From Treponema parvum (lineage in GTDB: Bacteria > Spirochaetota > Spirochaetia > Treponematales > Treponemataceae): a stretch of 64,000 nucleotides of DNA. Of the stretch, positions 16,171-24,029 are shown one piece after another; the stretch's first letter is position 1; the number at the start of each line of letters is the position of its first letter. The stretch lies in assembly GCF_017893945.1 (NCBI RefSeq), contig NZ_CP054257.1, positions 186,001 to 250,000 of the forward strand, read 5' to 3'. The position numbers were made by a program, and so were the translations under genes. Below the pieces are notes generated by a model that worked only from the letters and a program-made list of their open reading frames with translations, made no database searches and had not been told where the DNA came from.

Positions 16171-17097
16171 ATGAGCACGGCAAACAGAAAATACAAGGAT
16201 TCGGTTTTTGTCGACCTATTCAGTGAGGACGAAAAGGCAAAAGAGAATTTCTTATCGCTCTATAATGCTTTACACGGCACAAACCTTGATTCTTCAACGG
16301 AACTGAAACCGCTCAAACTGGATCAGGCAATGTATACGAAATTGTCCAATGACGTATCGTGTTTGATTGACAATAAAATCATTGTGTTGGCGGAACACCA
16401 ATCGACCATTAATGAAAATATGCCTTTACGTTGCCTGCAATATGTAGCGCGTCTGTATGAACAAATTCAAGATCCGAGGGCAAAGTACCACAGAATTCTG
16501 CAGACAATTCCGACACCTGAGTTTTATGTCTTTTACAATGGAACAGAAGCGTATCCGTCACACAGAACCCTCAAACTTTCAGACGCCTACATTGTAAAAC
16601 CGGAACACGCTCCGCTGGAACTGACGGTGCAAGTTCTCAATATAAACACGGACAAGGCAAACAAAGTTTTAACGGCGTGCAAACCGCTTGAAGAATACAG
16701 CCTCTTTGTAGAAGAGGTACGTACTCAAATGCAACTCGACAGAGAAAACGGCTTTACCAATGCGGTAAAGATATGCATAAAAAAAGGAATCTTAAAAGAA
16801 TACTTACAGCGAAAATCACGGGAGGTAATCAATATGTTATTGTCGGAATATGATTATGATACGGATATAGCGGTACAGCGTGAGGAAGCAGGTAAAATCG
16901 CATTTGCTGAAGGGATTGAACAAGGGATTGAACAAGGGATTGAACAAGGGATTGAACAAGGCATTGAACAAGGCTTCTCCGACGGCGCGCTTCAAGCGAA
17001 AATTGAAACTGCCAAGCTGATGCGTGCGCATAATTACCCGGTCGCTGAAATTTGTGCGATGACAGGTCTTCCCGTTGAAGAAATTGAAAAGCTTTAG
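16171..17097 (+). CDS. Rpn-family PD-(D/E)XK nuclease (putative transposase)
   Basis: A 308-aa protein of the Rpn/YhgA-like family, recombination-promoting nucleases. It begins MSTANRKYKDSVFVDLF, the family's usual N-terminus. The restriction-endonuclease-like core has LIDNKIIVLAEHQSTINENMP near residue 60-80, with D, E and Q in the expected D-xxx-ExQ places, and the LRCLQYVARLYE helix after it. The C-terminus has a hypervariable GIEQ repeat (five 12-base units), then the MTGLPVEEIEKL tail. The upstream ATG-like extension to 16114 lacks support. Family members often vary in repeat number and occur in many copies per genome. A truncated copy follows immediately at 17116. Confidence 0.85.
   Translation: MSTANRKYKDSVFVDLFSEDEKAKENFLSLYNALHGTNLDSSTELKPLKLDQAMYTKLSNDVSCLIDNKIIVLAEHQSTINENMPLRCLQYVARLYEQIQDPRAKYHRILQTIPTPEFYVFYNGTEAYPSHRTLKLSDAYIVKPEHAPLELTVQVLNINTDKANKVLTACKPLEEYSLFVEEVRTQMQLDRENGFTNAVKICIKKGILKEYLQRKSREVINMLLSEYDYDTDIAVQREEAGKIAFAEGIEQGIEQGIEQGIEQGIEQGFSDGALQAKIETAKLMRAHNYPVAEICAMTGLPVEEIEKL
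16912..16971 (+). repeat. 12-bp tandem repeat in the Rpn gene
   Basis: Five in-frame copies of GGGATTGAACAA (the last with one change, GGCATTGAACAA) encode GIEQ repeats. Four are identical, which indicates recent expansion or slippage. Because the unit is a multiple of three, changes in copy number alter length without breaking the frame. Confidence 0.95.
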
Positions 17098-17115
17098 AAA
17101 TGAACGGAAACTGCT

Positions 17116-17169
17116 ATGTTACTAGCGGAATGTGACTACATCAATACGGACTTTGCAGTACAAAAATAA
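17116..17169 (+). pseudogene. Fragment of a second Rpn gene
   Basis: The 18-codon stretch starting with ATG reads MLLAECDYINTDFAVQK then stop. It matches residues MLLSEYDYDTDIAVQRE of the intact gene just upstream (nucleotides 16834-16884). The copy is diverged and carries no start context. It is best seen as debris from a duplicated Rpn gene, not as an expressed peptide. Confidence 0.6.
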
Positions 17170-17248
17170 CGGTGCCGCTACGAGTATGACTGTTTTTTGA
17201 GAGAGGGGTTCCTTGCTGATTTTATGGAAACCGAAAAGGAATTTGAAA

Positions 17249-20200
17249 ATGCGTAAATTTATCACGATAATGATCGGAGCCGCTTCGCTAGCGGCGTTGC
17301 TGACTATAACCGCCTGCAAAGAGCTTTTTGCGGACATAGAAGAAGATTTTTCGTATTGGGCGTCGGAACCCGTCATTACCGGTTTCAGATCCGCATCTCC
17401 GGTACCGACGAGCGCGGCGGGCGTTCAGTGCGTACCGTCTGCAAGTCCTGCGGTGCTTACGTTTACCGTGCGCAATCCCCAAAGCTTTTCGTTTGTAATG
17501 CCGGGTACAGGGGCGCCTTCGGATATCATAACTTTCGGAAGCGGTATACACGATGCTTCGGGGACAAACCCGCCTGCGGTAAACGCCGATTATACGCTTG
17601 TGCAAAGCGCTCGCGATACTTTGACGCTTACATATACATCGGCTTTTTTACAACGGTACGAGTACGGCGCCGGCAACATAGGAGCTGCGATCAAGCTTTA
17701 CAGTACCGACGGCAGAAAGTTCAATCAAATTTACAAGTTTGATTTGTACGCGAACACCGCCCCCGTTTTGGAGTACGCGGGAATCGGAAAAACGCAGGTA
17801 GGAAGCGAATGGTTCTATGTGCTTTTATTCCGCGCAAAAGATATGGGCACAATGATAGGCAGTCCCGGCGAAAGCATACATAAAGACATCAACACAATGA
17901 ACGTTACGGCAGGCGGCGTATCACTTTCCCCTATTACTTTGAGCGTAACAGGTACGGAGTTTACATCATCGAGCGCAGACCTTTTGGCGACAGCAAGTCC
18001 GCTCGACGCTGCTCATCCTCTTCCTACGGGGAGCGGGCTTCTCCGCTTAAAAACCGATGTAAAAGTCGGCGGCCCTGAAAAAGTGTACGATGTCAGCATA
18101 AAAGACGAACAAGGCTTAAGTTCCGCAGTGATACGGGCAAGCACCCAAAGAAGCAAGCTGGCCGATGTGGCATTGCTTGACGGCTCAACCCCAATAACGG
18201 GAACATCGGAGAGCAATCTGGAAGAATTCTCCGGCATAAGCGGCAAAACCTTAACGGCAACGGCAACGGCCGCTCCCGCCGGAACGACCATAACGGGAAG
18301 TATCGCAAAGTTCGACGGCAGCACGTGGACACAGATAAGCGGCGGAACGGTAAGCGGCACAACGACCGCTGTGATAAATTTACCGGCGCTTGGGACGGGC
18401 ATATACGAAGAGCGTTACAAAATTACCCTAAAAGCCCAATTAAGCGGCTACGACGACAGCGACCCAAAAGAGTTTTTTATTAAACTGGTGCGGTATGAAG
18501 TTCCCGGCCTTAAAATAAAGCAGGATTTTAGCAGCAGCGATAACTCTTTGTACTGTATCAGTGCAGGTACTAAAGGCTATGTTACAGAAGACATCATTCC
18601 CGATGAGGGACAGTATAATAGCTCCTCAAACCCGCTGGTTATTTACAGTATGCTCAACCAAGGCTGCAAACTTGAACTGAGCGCGGACGCAGGTGCAACG
18701 GTAAAGTATAAACTGAACAGCGGCGCCGAACAGTCGGCACCGGCATCGGCGGAAATAACGCTATCCGGCGGTGCACACACACTTGAAGTATGGACTGTAA
18801 GGGGCGCAATAGAAGGGCCGCACACTACCGTACATATTAAGGTGGTAGATGCCGTAAGCTCCTACGGCGAGCTTAAAAACGTTGTACAAAACACTCCCGA
18901 ACAGGGTACGGGGCCCGGCCAGCATGATTATAACACTTTCTTCATAAACATTAAAATCGGCGCCAACCTGACCGCCGATACCGAAATAGCCGTAACCGGC
19001 GGCAAACGCCTGATGCTGTCAAGTTCGTCAAGCGGTACCGTCCACACCGTAGACGCAAATAACAGTAGGCGCATCTTCAAAGTAAGCGGCACCGGCACGG
19101 GGCTTATACTGGAGAACATAAAGCTTGAAGGAGGCTATGCCGCCGACGGCAAAGGCGGGGCGGTTTATGTCGAAGCCGGAGGTACGCTTGGGCTGACAGA
19201 GAAAACCGTCATTACGCCGTCAACCGCACCTGACACAAACACGAAGGGCAAAAACGATGTGTATTTGGCAAACGGCACTTTGATTAAAGTAGACGGTGCT
19301 TTGACGAGTGCCAATCCTATTGTTGCCCGCATTACACCCGAACAGTACACAGACGGGATTGCATTACTTCACGGCGGTAATTTATTGAATACCTACACCA
19401 AGTTCAGCGTAACACAGCCTGCAGATGCAGCGAACCTATGGAAAATAAAGAGCGACGGAACATTGCAGGCAATACCCACAATCATAAACGGCGGTTCCGG
19501 CTCCGGCGCATGGCAAAGGCTCAAAGAAGCCGTGCAAGCACTCCCCGAAGGCAGCACTATCACCGTAAACGGCACAATTACAGCGACAAACGATAGCGGC
19601 GACGACGACAGAGGCGTAATAGACATCGACAAAAACCTGACGATAAAGGGAAAAACCGGAGCAAGCTCGGACATACTTAACGCAGACCGCGTCAGCCTCG
19701 GCTCGAATGCGCACCGTATATTCACCGTTCAGTCCGGAAAAACACTCACCCTTGAAAACCTGGCGCTTAAAAACGGCAAGGCAGGAGGCTTGTCCGAAGC
19801 CGGGTACGGCGGGGCAATTTACACAAAGGGCGGTACTGTCACGATGAAAAACTGCACGGTTACCGGCAACCAGGCAAAGATAGGAGGGGCTGTTTATGCG
19901 GAAGCGGATGGAAGTACTCCAGCTATTGTAAAAGTCAGCGGCGGCACCATCGGCGGAGATACGACTATGGCGCAAAACCTATCGTATCTAGGCGGTGGAG
20001 GAAAGGGCGGTGGCGTCTATATAAAAGGCACGGGCAGCTCTTTAACTTTATCCGATAATGCCTCCATTACCGGCAACAGAGCTTCTAACGGCGAAGGCGG
20101 CGGCGTGTATGTAGGAAGCGGAGCAACGTTTATGCTGGAAAGCGGTGCAATCACGAACTGCACCGGAAATCAAAAAAGCGGCGCCGGCGTGTATGTAGAA

Positions 20201-21259
20201 ACAGGAGCGGTTTTTAAGATGAAAGGCTCCTCATGCGTTACTCCCACGGCGGCCGACAACGATGTGTATTTGGCCAACAACTGTAAGATAGAGCTTGTCG
20301 GCTCCTTGACAAGTACGGCGCCCGTTGCGCGCATCACGGTACCGGATGCGAACTACGCTGCGACTACGCAAGTGCTTGACGGCGCGATATCGAACGGCAC
20401 ACCGGCGAACTACACCAAGTTCACTGTAACGCCGCAAACCTCTCCTGCTAAAAAATGGATAATAGATGAGCACGGCAAGCTTGCAGAGGTGATAGGAGGA
20501 GGCTCCGCTTCCAATCCTACCGCTAAATGGACAGCCTTAAAAAACGCAGTAGAAAGTGCATCAGACGGTGATGTTTTTTACATTGAAGGAGAGTATACCA
20601 TGTCCGCCGGCAGTGATACCATGGTGCCGGCTGCCAACTGTACAATAAGGGGTACAAATAACGCCGTATTGAATGCTGATAACAAAGGTAAAATGATTAC
20701 TATTACAGCCCCCGGCATAGAAAATATGACTCTTGAAAATTTGACAATAAAAAACGGTAAGGATGATGAGTTTGCCTTATCGGCATATAGGTTCTTCAAA
20801 TTTCACTTAAAAAATGTAACGGTAAAAGATACTGAAAAGATAATAAAGTCAGATTCAGGCGATGTTACTTTTGAAAACGTACAAGCATTGGATAACAATT
20901 CTATGATAGAGCTTGGAGGGTTTGATACTCAGCAGGGAGGGTCTGACTATCACTATTCTTATTTAAATGTAAAAGGAGATACGGAGATAAAAGGAACTGT
21001 TAAGCTTGTTTTTCCTATGCATACTGATCATTTTAACGGTGCTATCAAGATATGTGATAAAAAATCGTATACACTTAAACTTGATTTCAAGAACGATTCC
21101 AATAACTATTATAATTCCGCCGAAAACCAACAAGTAGTCTTTTTGGATAATTCTGTTACAGGTTTTTCATTGACACAGGCGGTACGAAACATAGCCGTAA
21201 AACCCGATGGAGGTAATACCTATCGTATTGATAACAGCGGGTATCTTAGAAGGCCGTAG
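17249..21259 (+). CDS. Large surface lipoprotein with right-handed beta-helix repeats
   Basis: A lipoprotein of about 1336 aa. The ATG at 17249 begins MRKFITIMIGAASLAALLTITAC, a clear signal peptide and lipobox, preceded by AAAAGGA, so it is preferred to an upstream in-frame start. The N-terminal third has Ig-like or beta-sandwich character. From about residue 560 onward there are repeated blocks with GGAVYVEAGGTL, ENLALKNGKAG, GGAIYTKGGTVTMKNCTVTGN and GGGVYVGSGATF, the pattern of pectate-lyase-like beta-helix proteins. Two long modules containing NDVYLAN, VARIT and YTKF repeat with 30-50% similarity. It is probably exposed on the cell surface in binding or adhesion. The last 660 bases are AT-richer. 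The molecular partner is unknown. Confidence 0.8.
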   Translation: MRKFITIMIGAASLAALLTITACKELFADIEEDFSYWASEPVITGFRSASPVPTSAAGVQCVPSASPAVLTFTVRNPQSFSFVMPGTGAPSDIITFGSGIHDASGTNPPAVNADYTLVQSARDTLTLTYTSAFLQRYEYGAGNIGAAIKLYSTDGRKFNQIYKFDLYANTAPVLEYAGIGKTQVGSEWFYVLLFRAKDMGTMIGSPGESIHKDINTMNVTAGGVSLSPITLSVTGTEFTSSSADLLATASPLDAAHPLPTGSGLLRLKTDVKVGGPEKVYDVSIKDEQGLSSAVIRASTQRSKLADVALLDGSTPITGTSESNLEEFSGISGKTLTATATAAPAGTTITGSIAKFDGSTWTQISGGTVSGTTTAVINLPALGTGIYEERYKITLKAQLSGYDDSDPKEFFIKLVRYEVPGLKIKQDFSSSDNSLYCISAGTKGYVTEDIIPDEGQYNSSSNPLVIYSMLNQGCKLELSADAGATVKYKLNSGAEQSAPASAEITLSGGAHTLEVWTVRGAIEGPHTTVHIKVVDAVSSYGELKNVVQNTPEQGTGPGQHDYNTFFINIKIGANLTADTEIAVTGGKRLMLSSSSSGTVHTVDANNSRRIFKVSGTGTGLILENIKLEGGYAADGKGGAVYVEAGGTLGLTEKTVITPSTAPDTNTKGKNDVYLANGTLIKVDGALTSANPIVARITPEQYTDGIALLHGGNLLNTYTKFSVTQPADAANLWKIKSDGTLQAIPTIINGGSGSGAWQRLKEAVQALPEGSTITVNGTITATNDSGDDDRGVIDIDKNLTIKGKTGASSDILNADRVSLGSNAHRIFTVQSGKTLTLENLALKNGKAGGLSEAGYGGAIYTKGGTVTMKNCTVTGNQAKIGGAVYAEADGSTPAIVKVSGGTIGGDTTMAQNLSYLGGGGKGGGVYIKGTGSSLTLSDNASITGNRASNGEGGGVYVGSGATFMLESGAITNCTGNQKSGAGVYVETGAVFKMKGSSCVTPTAADNDVYLANNCKIELVGSLTSTAPVARITVPDANYAATTQVLDGAISNGTPANYTKFTVTPQTSPAKKWIIDEHGKLAEVIGGGSASNPTAKWTALKNAVESASDGDVFYIEGEYTMSAGSDTMVPAANCTIRGTNNAVLNADNKGKMITITAPGIENMTLENLTIKNGKDDEFALSAYRFFKFHLKNVTVKDTEKIIKSDSGDVTFENVQALDNNSMIELGGFDTQQGGSDYHYSYLNVKGDTEIKGTVKLVFPMHTDHFNGAIKICDKKSYTLKLDFKNDSNNYYNSAENQQVVFLDNSVTGFSLTQAVRNIAVKPDGGNTYRIDNSGYLRRP

Positions 21260-21282
21260 AAAATTGGTAATCCGGTTTATTA

Positions 21283-21322
21283 TGGGTAATTTGTAATTGT
21301 CGACTTAATTACAAATTACCCA
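21283..21322. terminator. Perfect 16-bp inverted repeat between the lipoprotein genes
   Basis: TGGGTAATTTGTAATT and its exact complement are separated by 8 bases (GTCGACTT). The stem is AT-rich and lacks a T tract, so it may be a terminator, an mRNA-stabilising structure, or the trace of an inserted element. Confidence 0.5.
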
Positions 21323-21350
21323 TTGATAAAACTTTGATGAGGAAGAATAT

Positions 21351-22076
21351 ATGACAAAATTTAAAACTCACAACAAGAAGGGAGCCGCGGCAATCATCAC
21401 AGTCGCAGTTTTGGCGCTCATTGCGCTGTTCGGTATGACCGCGTGCTCGAATGCGGCGCAATCTGGTACGGGAACAGGCGGAAGTACAGCACTGCCCGAA
21501 GCTCCCTTTGTCGAAGGCGGCGCCTCGCTCATCTTAAGTCCCGGCAAGCTCGACATAAAAGTTAAGGTAACAACCTCAGACGGTTCCTCCGTAACGGTAG
21601 AAGGCTGCGAAGAAACAACGCTTACAAGCGACTCCGAATCCGTGCTGTACGCAAAGGGCACAACCGTTATCCTCAAAGGCAATATCACTGAGCTGCGATG
21701 CTTAAGAAATCAGCTGACTGCCCTTAATGTGCAGGGCTGTACCGCTTTGCAAGAGCTGAAATGCGGCTTCAATAAACTAACCGCTCTTGACGTGCAGGAC
21801 TTAACCGCTTTGAAAGAGCTGTCGTGCCACGGCAATCGGCTTAATGCAGAAGCCTTTACCAAGCTTTTTAATGATTTACCGCAGCAGGCGAATAGTAATC
21901 GTGCAAATTGCATTCTTTATATCGAAAAGCCCGGCTTTACCGACGACAACCATACTGATTTTACCGCTCCGCCGGATTTAGCAGAGGCCTTTAATAATGC
22001 AAAAAGCAAAAAAAGGTGGGTTATGCTTAAAATGACTGTAGATAATAATGGAGAACTACATTGGATTAGGCTTTAA
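21351..22076 (+). CDS. Lipoprotein with Treponema-type leucine-rich repeats
   Basis: A 241-aa predicted lipoprotein. The signal peptide ends in the lipobox FGMTACS near residue 30. The central part has leucine-rich repeats with the 23-residue TpLRR pattern: ELRCLRNQLTALNVQGCTAL, then ELKCGFNKLTALDVQDLTAL, then ELSCHGNRLNAEAF. In this family (as in LrrA of Treponema denticola) the repeats form a curved surface for protein or host-cell binding. Only about three repeats are present, fewer than in known members. The start is supported by TGATGAGGAAG before the ATG. It lies 91 bases after the beta-helix lipoprotein gene, and both probably serve at the cell surface. Confidence 0.82.
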   Translation: MTKFKTHNKKGAAAIITVAVLALIALFGMTACSNAAQSGTGTGGSTALPEAPFVEGGASLILSPGKLDIKVKVTTSDGSSVTVEGCEETTLTSDSESVLYAKGTTVILKGNITELRCLRNQLTALNVQGCTALQELKCGFNKLTALDVQDLTALKELSCHGNRLNAEAFTKLFNDLPQQANSNRANCILYIEKPGFTDDNHTDFTAPPDLAEAFNNAKSKKRWVMLKMTVDNNGELHWIRL

Positions 22077-22112
22077 TAAACCGCGGAATTACTCTCCGTC
22101 CCTAGAGGCGGA

Positions 22113-22138
22113 CTCAAAATCTGCCAGCAGATTTTGAG
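22113..22138. other. 12-bp hairpin with tRNA-Leu-like sequence
   Basis: CTCAAAATCTGC and its complement are separated by only two bases. The overlapping GGCGGACTCAAAATCTGCC has the sequence of a leucine-tRNA anticodon arm (loop CTCAAAA, anticodon CAA), and GTTCGAG occurs 35 bases later. No matching acceptor or T stem can be folded, so it is at most a degraded tRNA-Leu fragment. Confidence 0.3.
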
Positions 22139-22215
22139 CTGTAGGCTTGCCCAGCGGAAAATGCCGTCCTGTTCGAGCCTCTCGTATCGGGCGGAACGAA
22201 GGTGCCTTGAAAGGT

Positions 22216-22345
22216 CTAATTAAGCATTACAAATTTTTCAATCTCTCTTTCTGGAAGGCCTGTTATCTCTTTAATTAAAGCTATATAAAAGTTTTTTAGC
22301 TTCATAAGTTTGGATGTTTGCTTTAAGCTTTCGGAAAAATCTTTA
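22216..22345 (-). pseudogene. C-terminal remnant of an Rpn-family gene
   Basis: The last 42 codons before a stop read SKLMKLKNFYIALIKEITGLPEREIEKF, which closely matches the C-terminal tail of the intact Rpn protein (AKLMRAHNYPVAEICAMTGLPVEEIEKL). No start or nuclease core is present. The open frame continues only as a shadow inside the antisense MBL gene. It is therefore a truncated remnant, the second one within 6 kb of the intact Rpn gene. Confidence 0.6.
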
Positions 22346-22419
22346 TACCTAGCGTCCATGCGGTCTTTGCGGTCAATGTGTGCTTGCGCTGAAACGTCCG
22401 TCTTTTTATACTGTTTTAT

Positions 22420-23349
22420 ATGATTTTTACTTTTATGGGAACGGGAACCAGTCACGGAGTTCCCGTCATAGCATGCAAATGTGCGGTATGTCGCTCCCGC
22501 GACAGAAAGGATAAACGGCTCAGATGCAGCGCGTATATCAGATCTTCGGATACATCGGGAAAAACGACGCATGTCGTAATAGACACCGGTCCCGAATTCC
22601 GCATACAGGCGCTGAAATATAAAATTCCTTCGCTGGACGCTTTGTTTATTACGCATTCCCACGCGGATCATTTAAACGGACTTGACGACCTTCGCATATT
22701 CAGCCATACAAAGTATTCCGACCATTGCCGCTCGAAGCAGGGCGATTACCCTCAGACAGGCGGACAGGGGCTGCCCGTATATACAAACGCCGAAACCGTT
22801 TCGGAAATAAAAATCAGATTCAATTATATTTTTAAACATACCCAAATTGCCGGCGGCAAACCTAAATTGTGCCTTATCGACAGCGGCGGGTTTGATTCCG
22901 CGCATCCGATCAGCGTAGGAAATATTTCGGTTATTCCCGTTCCCATGATGCACGGAGAACTTGCTTCTACGGGATGGCTTTTGTCCTGTAAGGGCAAGGA
23001 TCTTAAAAAACATTCCATTGCATATCTTACCGACTGTAATTTTATAAGCGACGAATCTTTAAAACTTATAGAAAAAAACTGCGGTGTTCTCGATCATGTC
23101 GTCATTGACGCGCTGAGGGAAAGAGAGCATTCGACGCATTTGAATTTTGACTCTGCAATGAAGTATGCCGGCCTCTTAAAGGCAAAACACACATGGTTTA
23201 CGCACATCTGTCACGACATGTCGCACACGGATATTTGCAATTACATACTTGACCGTGTGCACCTTTTTCCGGAACTGCAGGAGGCGGTTTTTAACGGCGC
23301 GACCGTTAAGCCTTCTTACGACGGCCTTGTGATCAGATCGGGAGAATAA
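22420..23349 (+). CDS. MBL-fold metallohydrolase (PhnP-like)
   Basis: A 309-aa metallo-beta-lactamase-fold protein. It starts MIFTFMGTGTSHGVPVIAC and has a short Cys cluster, ACKCAVC, near residue 19-24, as in PhnP and related phosphodiesterases where an extra zinc is bound. The catalytic motif is LFITHSHADHLNGLDDLR near 83 (HxHxDH). Later metal ligands are in PMMHGEL, AYLTDCN and FTHICHDMSH. Such proteins hydrolyse cyclic or bridged phosphates or oxidised nucleotides, or process RNA-like substrates. The natural substrate here is unknown. Confidence 0.88.
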   Translation: MIFTFMGTGTSHGVPVIACKCAVCRSRDRKDKRLRCSAYIRSSDTSGKTTHVVIDTGPEFRIQALKYKIPSLDALFITHSHADHLNGLDDLRIFSHTKYSDHCRSKQGDYPQTGGQGLPVYTNAETVSEIKIRFNYIFKHTQIAGGKPKLCLIDSGGFDSAHPISVGNISVIPVPMMHGELASTGWLLSCKGKDLKKHSIAYLTDCNFISDESLKLIEKNCGVLDHVVIDALREREHSTHLNFDSAMKYAGLLKAKHTWFTHICHDMSHTDICNYILDRVHLFPELQEAVFNGATVKPSYDGLVIRSGE

Positions 23350-23464
23350 AAGATTTTATGAAAATCCGGACTTTGCGCCGATAGGCGGCATGCGGGTGCG
23401 GGCGACAGCCTTATTGCCGCTGTTTTAAGTCGATCGGCGGCATTTACGGCGTTTAAAAATAAAA

Positions 23465-23503
23465 AAGCCGTCTCAGGATCCAAACAGGACCAAGACAGCC
23501 TTT
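23465..23503 (-). terminator. Terminator of rpmB (bidirectional shape)
   Basis: On the minus strand a GC-rich imperfect stem (GGCTGTCT with AGACGGC, plus an inner GGTCC/GGATCC) is followed by TTTTTTA. It lies downstream of rpmB. On the plus strand the 3' side ends in CCTTTTAACTTTT and may end the MBL gene. Confidence 0.8.
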
Positions 23504-23504
23504 T

Positions 23505-23593
23505 AACTTTTGCAGGAAAGATCTTCCTTAAAAAACGACATGCAAGGAAATTTCAATTTCCGAAAATGTCGCTTTCGTGCGCATTTTGCGCAT
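23505..23593 (-). repeat. Dispersed two-hairpin repeat, copy 3 (minus orientation)
   Basis: Read on the minus strand: a GC hairpin (23577-23593, ATGCGC with GCGCAC), a TTTTCGG spacer, then the AT hairpin GGAAAT-TGAA-ATTTCC (23546-23561), followed by a second partial end unit with CCTGCAAAAG. This matches the order at 3096-3180. It begins 8 bases after the rpmB stop codon. Confidence 0.65.
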
Positions 23594-23600
23594 ACCTTCC

Positions 23601-23825
23601 TTAAGATTCAACAGCCGGATTTTCTTTAGGAATTCTTACCTTTTTTACGATAAATTCGCTTCGCAGACAGCGCGCGCAGACATTAAAAGTAGCGGTTCTG
23701 CCTTCAAATTCCGTTTTTACTTTCATCAGATTAGGCTTCCAGGTACGGTGAGAATGATTAAAGGATTTACTTACTTTATTACCATACATCGGAGATTTTC
23801 CGCAAATATCGCATGATCTGGACAT
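23601..23825 (-). CDS. rpmB: 50S ribosomal protein L28
   Basis: A 74-aa ribosomal large-subunit protein. It begins MSRSCDICGKSPMYGNKVSKSFNHSHRTWKPNL, with the CxxC-type zinc motif (CDIC) and a second pair, CARCLRS, near residue 55. This is the classic zinc-binding L28 form. The length is normal. It stands alone with its own promoter (23865-23893) and terminator (23465-23503). Confidence 0.97.
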   Translation of the reverse strand: MSRSCDICGKSPMYGNKVSKSFNHSHRTWKPNLMKVKTEFEGRTATFNVCARCLRSEFIVKKVRIPKENPAVES

Positions 23826-23864
23826 ATCATTACCTACCTTAACTAATTACACGTGAGTTTTATC

Positions 23865-23893
23865 ATATTATTGAAACTTCAAAATTATGTCAA
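23865..23893 (-). promoter_or_regulatory. rpmB promoter
   Basis: On the minus strand TTGACA (23888-23893), a 17-base spacer and TAATAT (23865-23870) form a near-consensus sigma-70 promoter. The expected start is about 25-30 bases upstream of the rpmB ATG. Confidence 0.8.
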
Positions 23894-24029
23894 TAGGAAA
23901 TAAAATTCGTAAAAAAACCGCACAAGCTCCTATTGTGAAAGATTTTCGCCGGATGCGCTGCATGAGAACTTACATTTGTTAGCGCGTTTTACCATTTACA
24001 GACAGGGATTTCTTCTGTATAGTTTTTAC

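Noticed and set aside
16912-16971. CRISPR-like tandem repeat
   Set aside because: The units are only 12 bases, contiguous without spacers, and translate to GIEQ in frame inside the Rpn gene.
22216-22671. 151-aa minus-strand frame overlapping the MBL gene
   Set aside because: Only its last 42 codons resemble an Rpn tail; the rest is antisense to the MBL-fold gene, so only a remnant is annotated.
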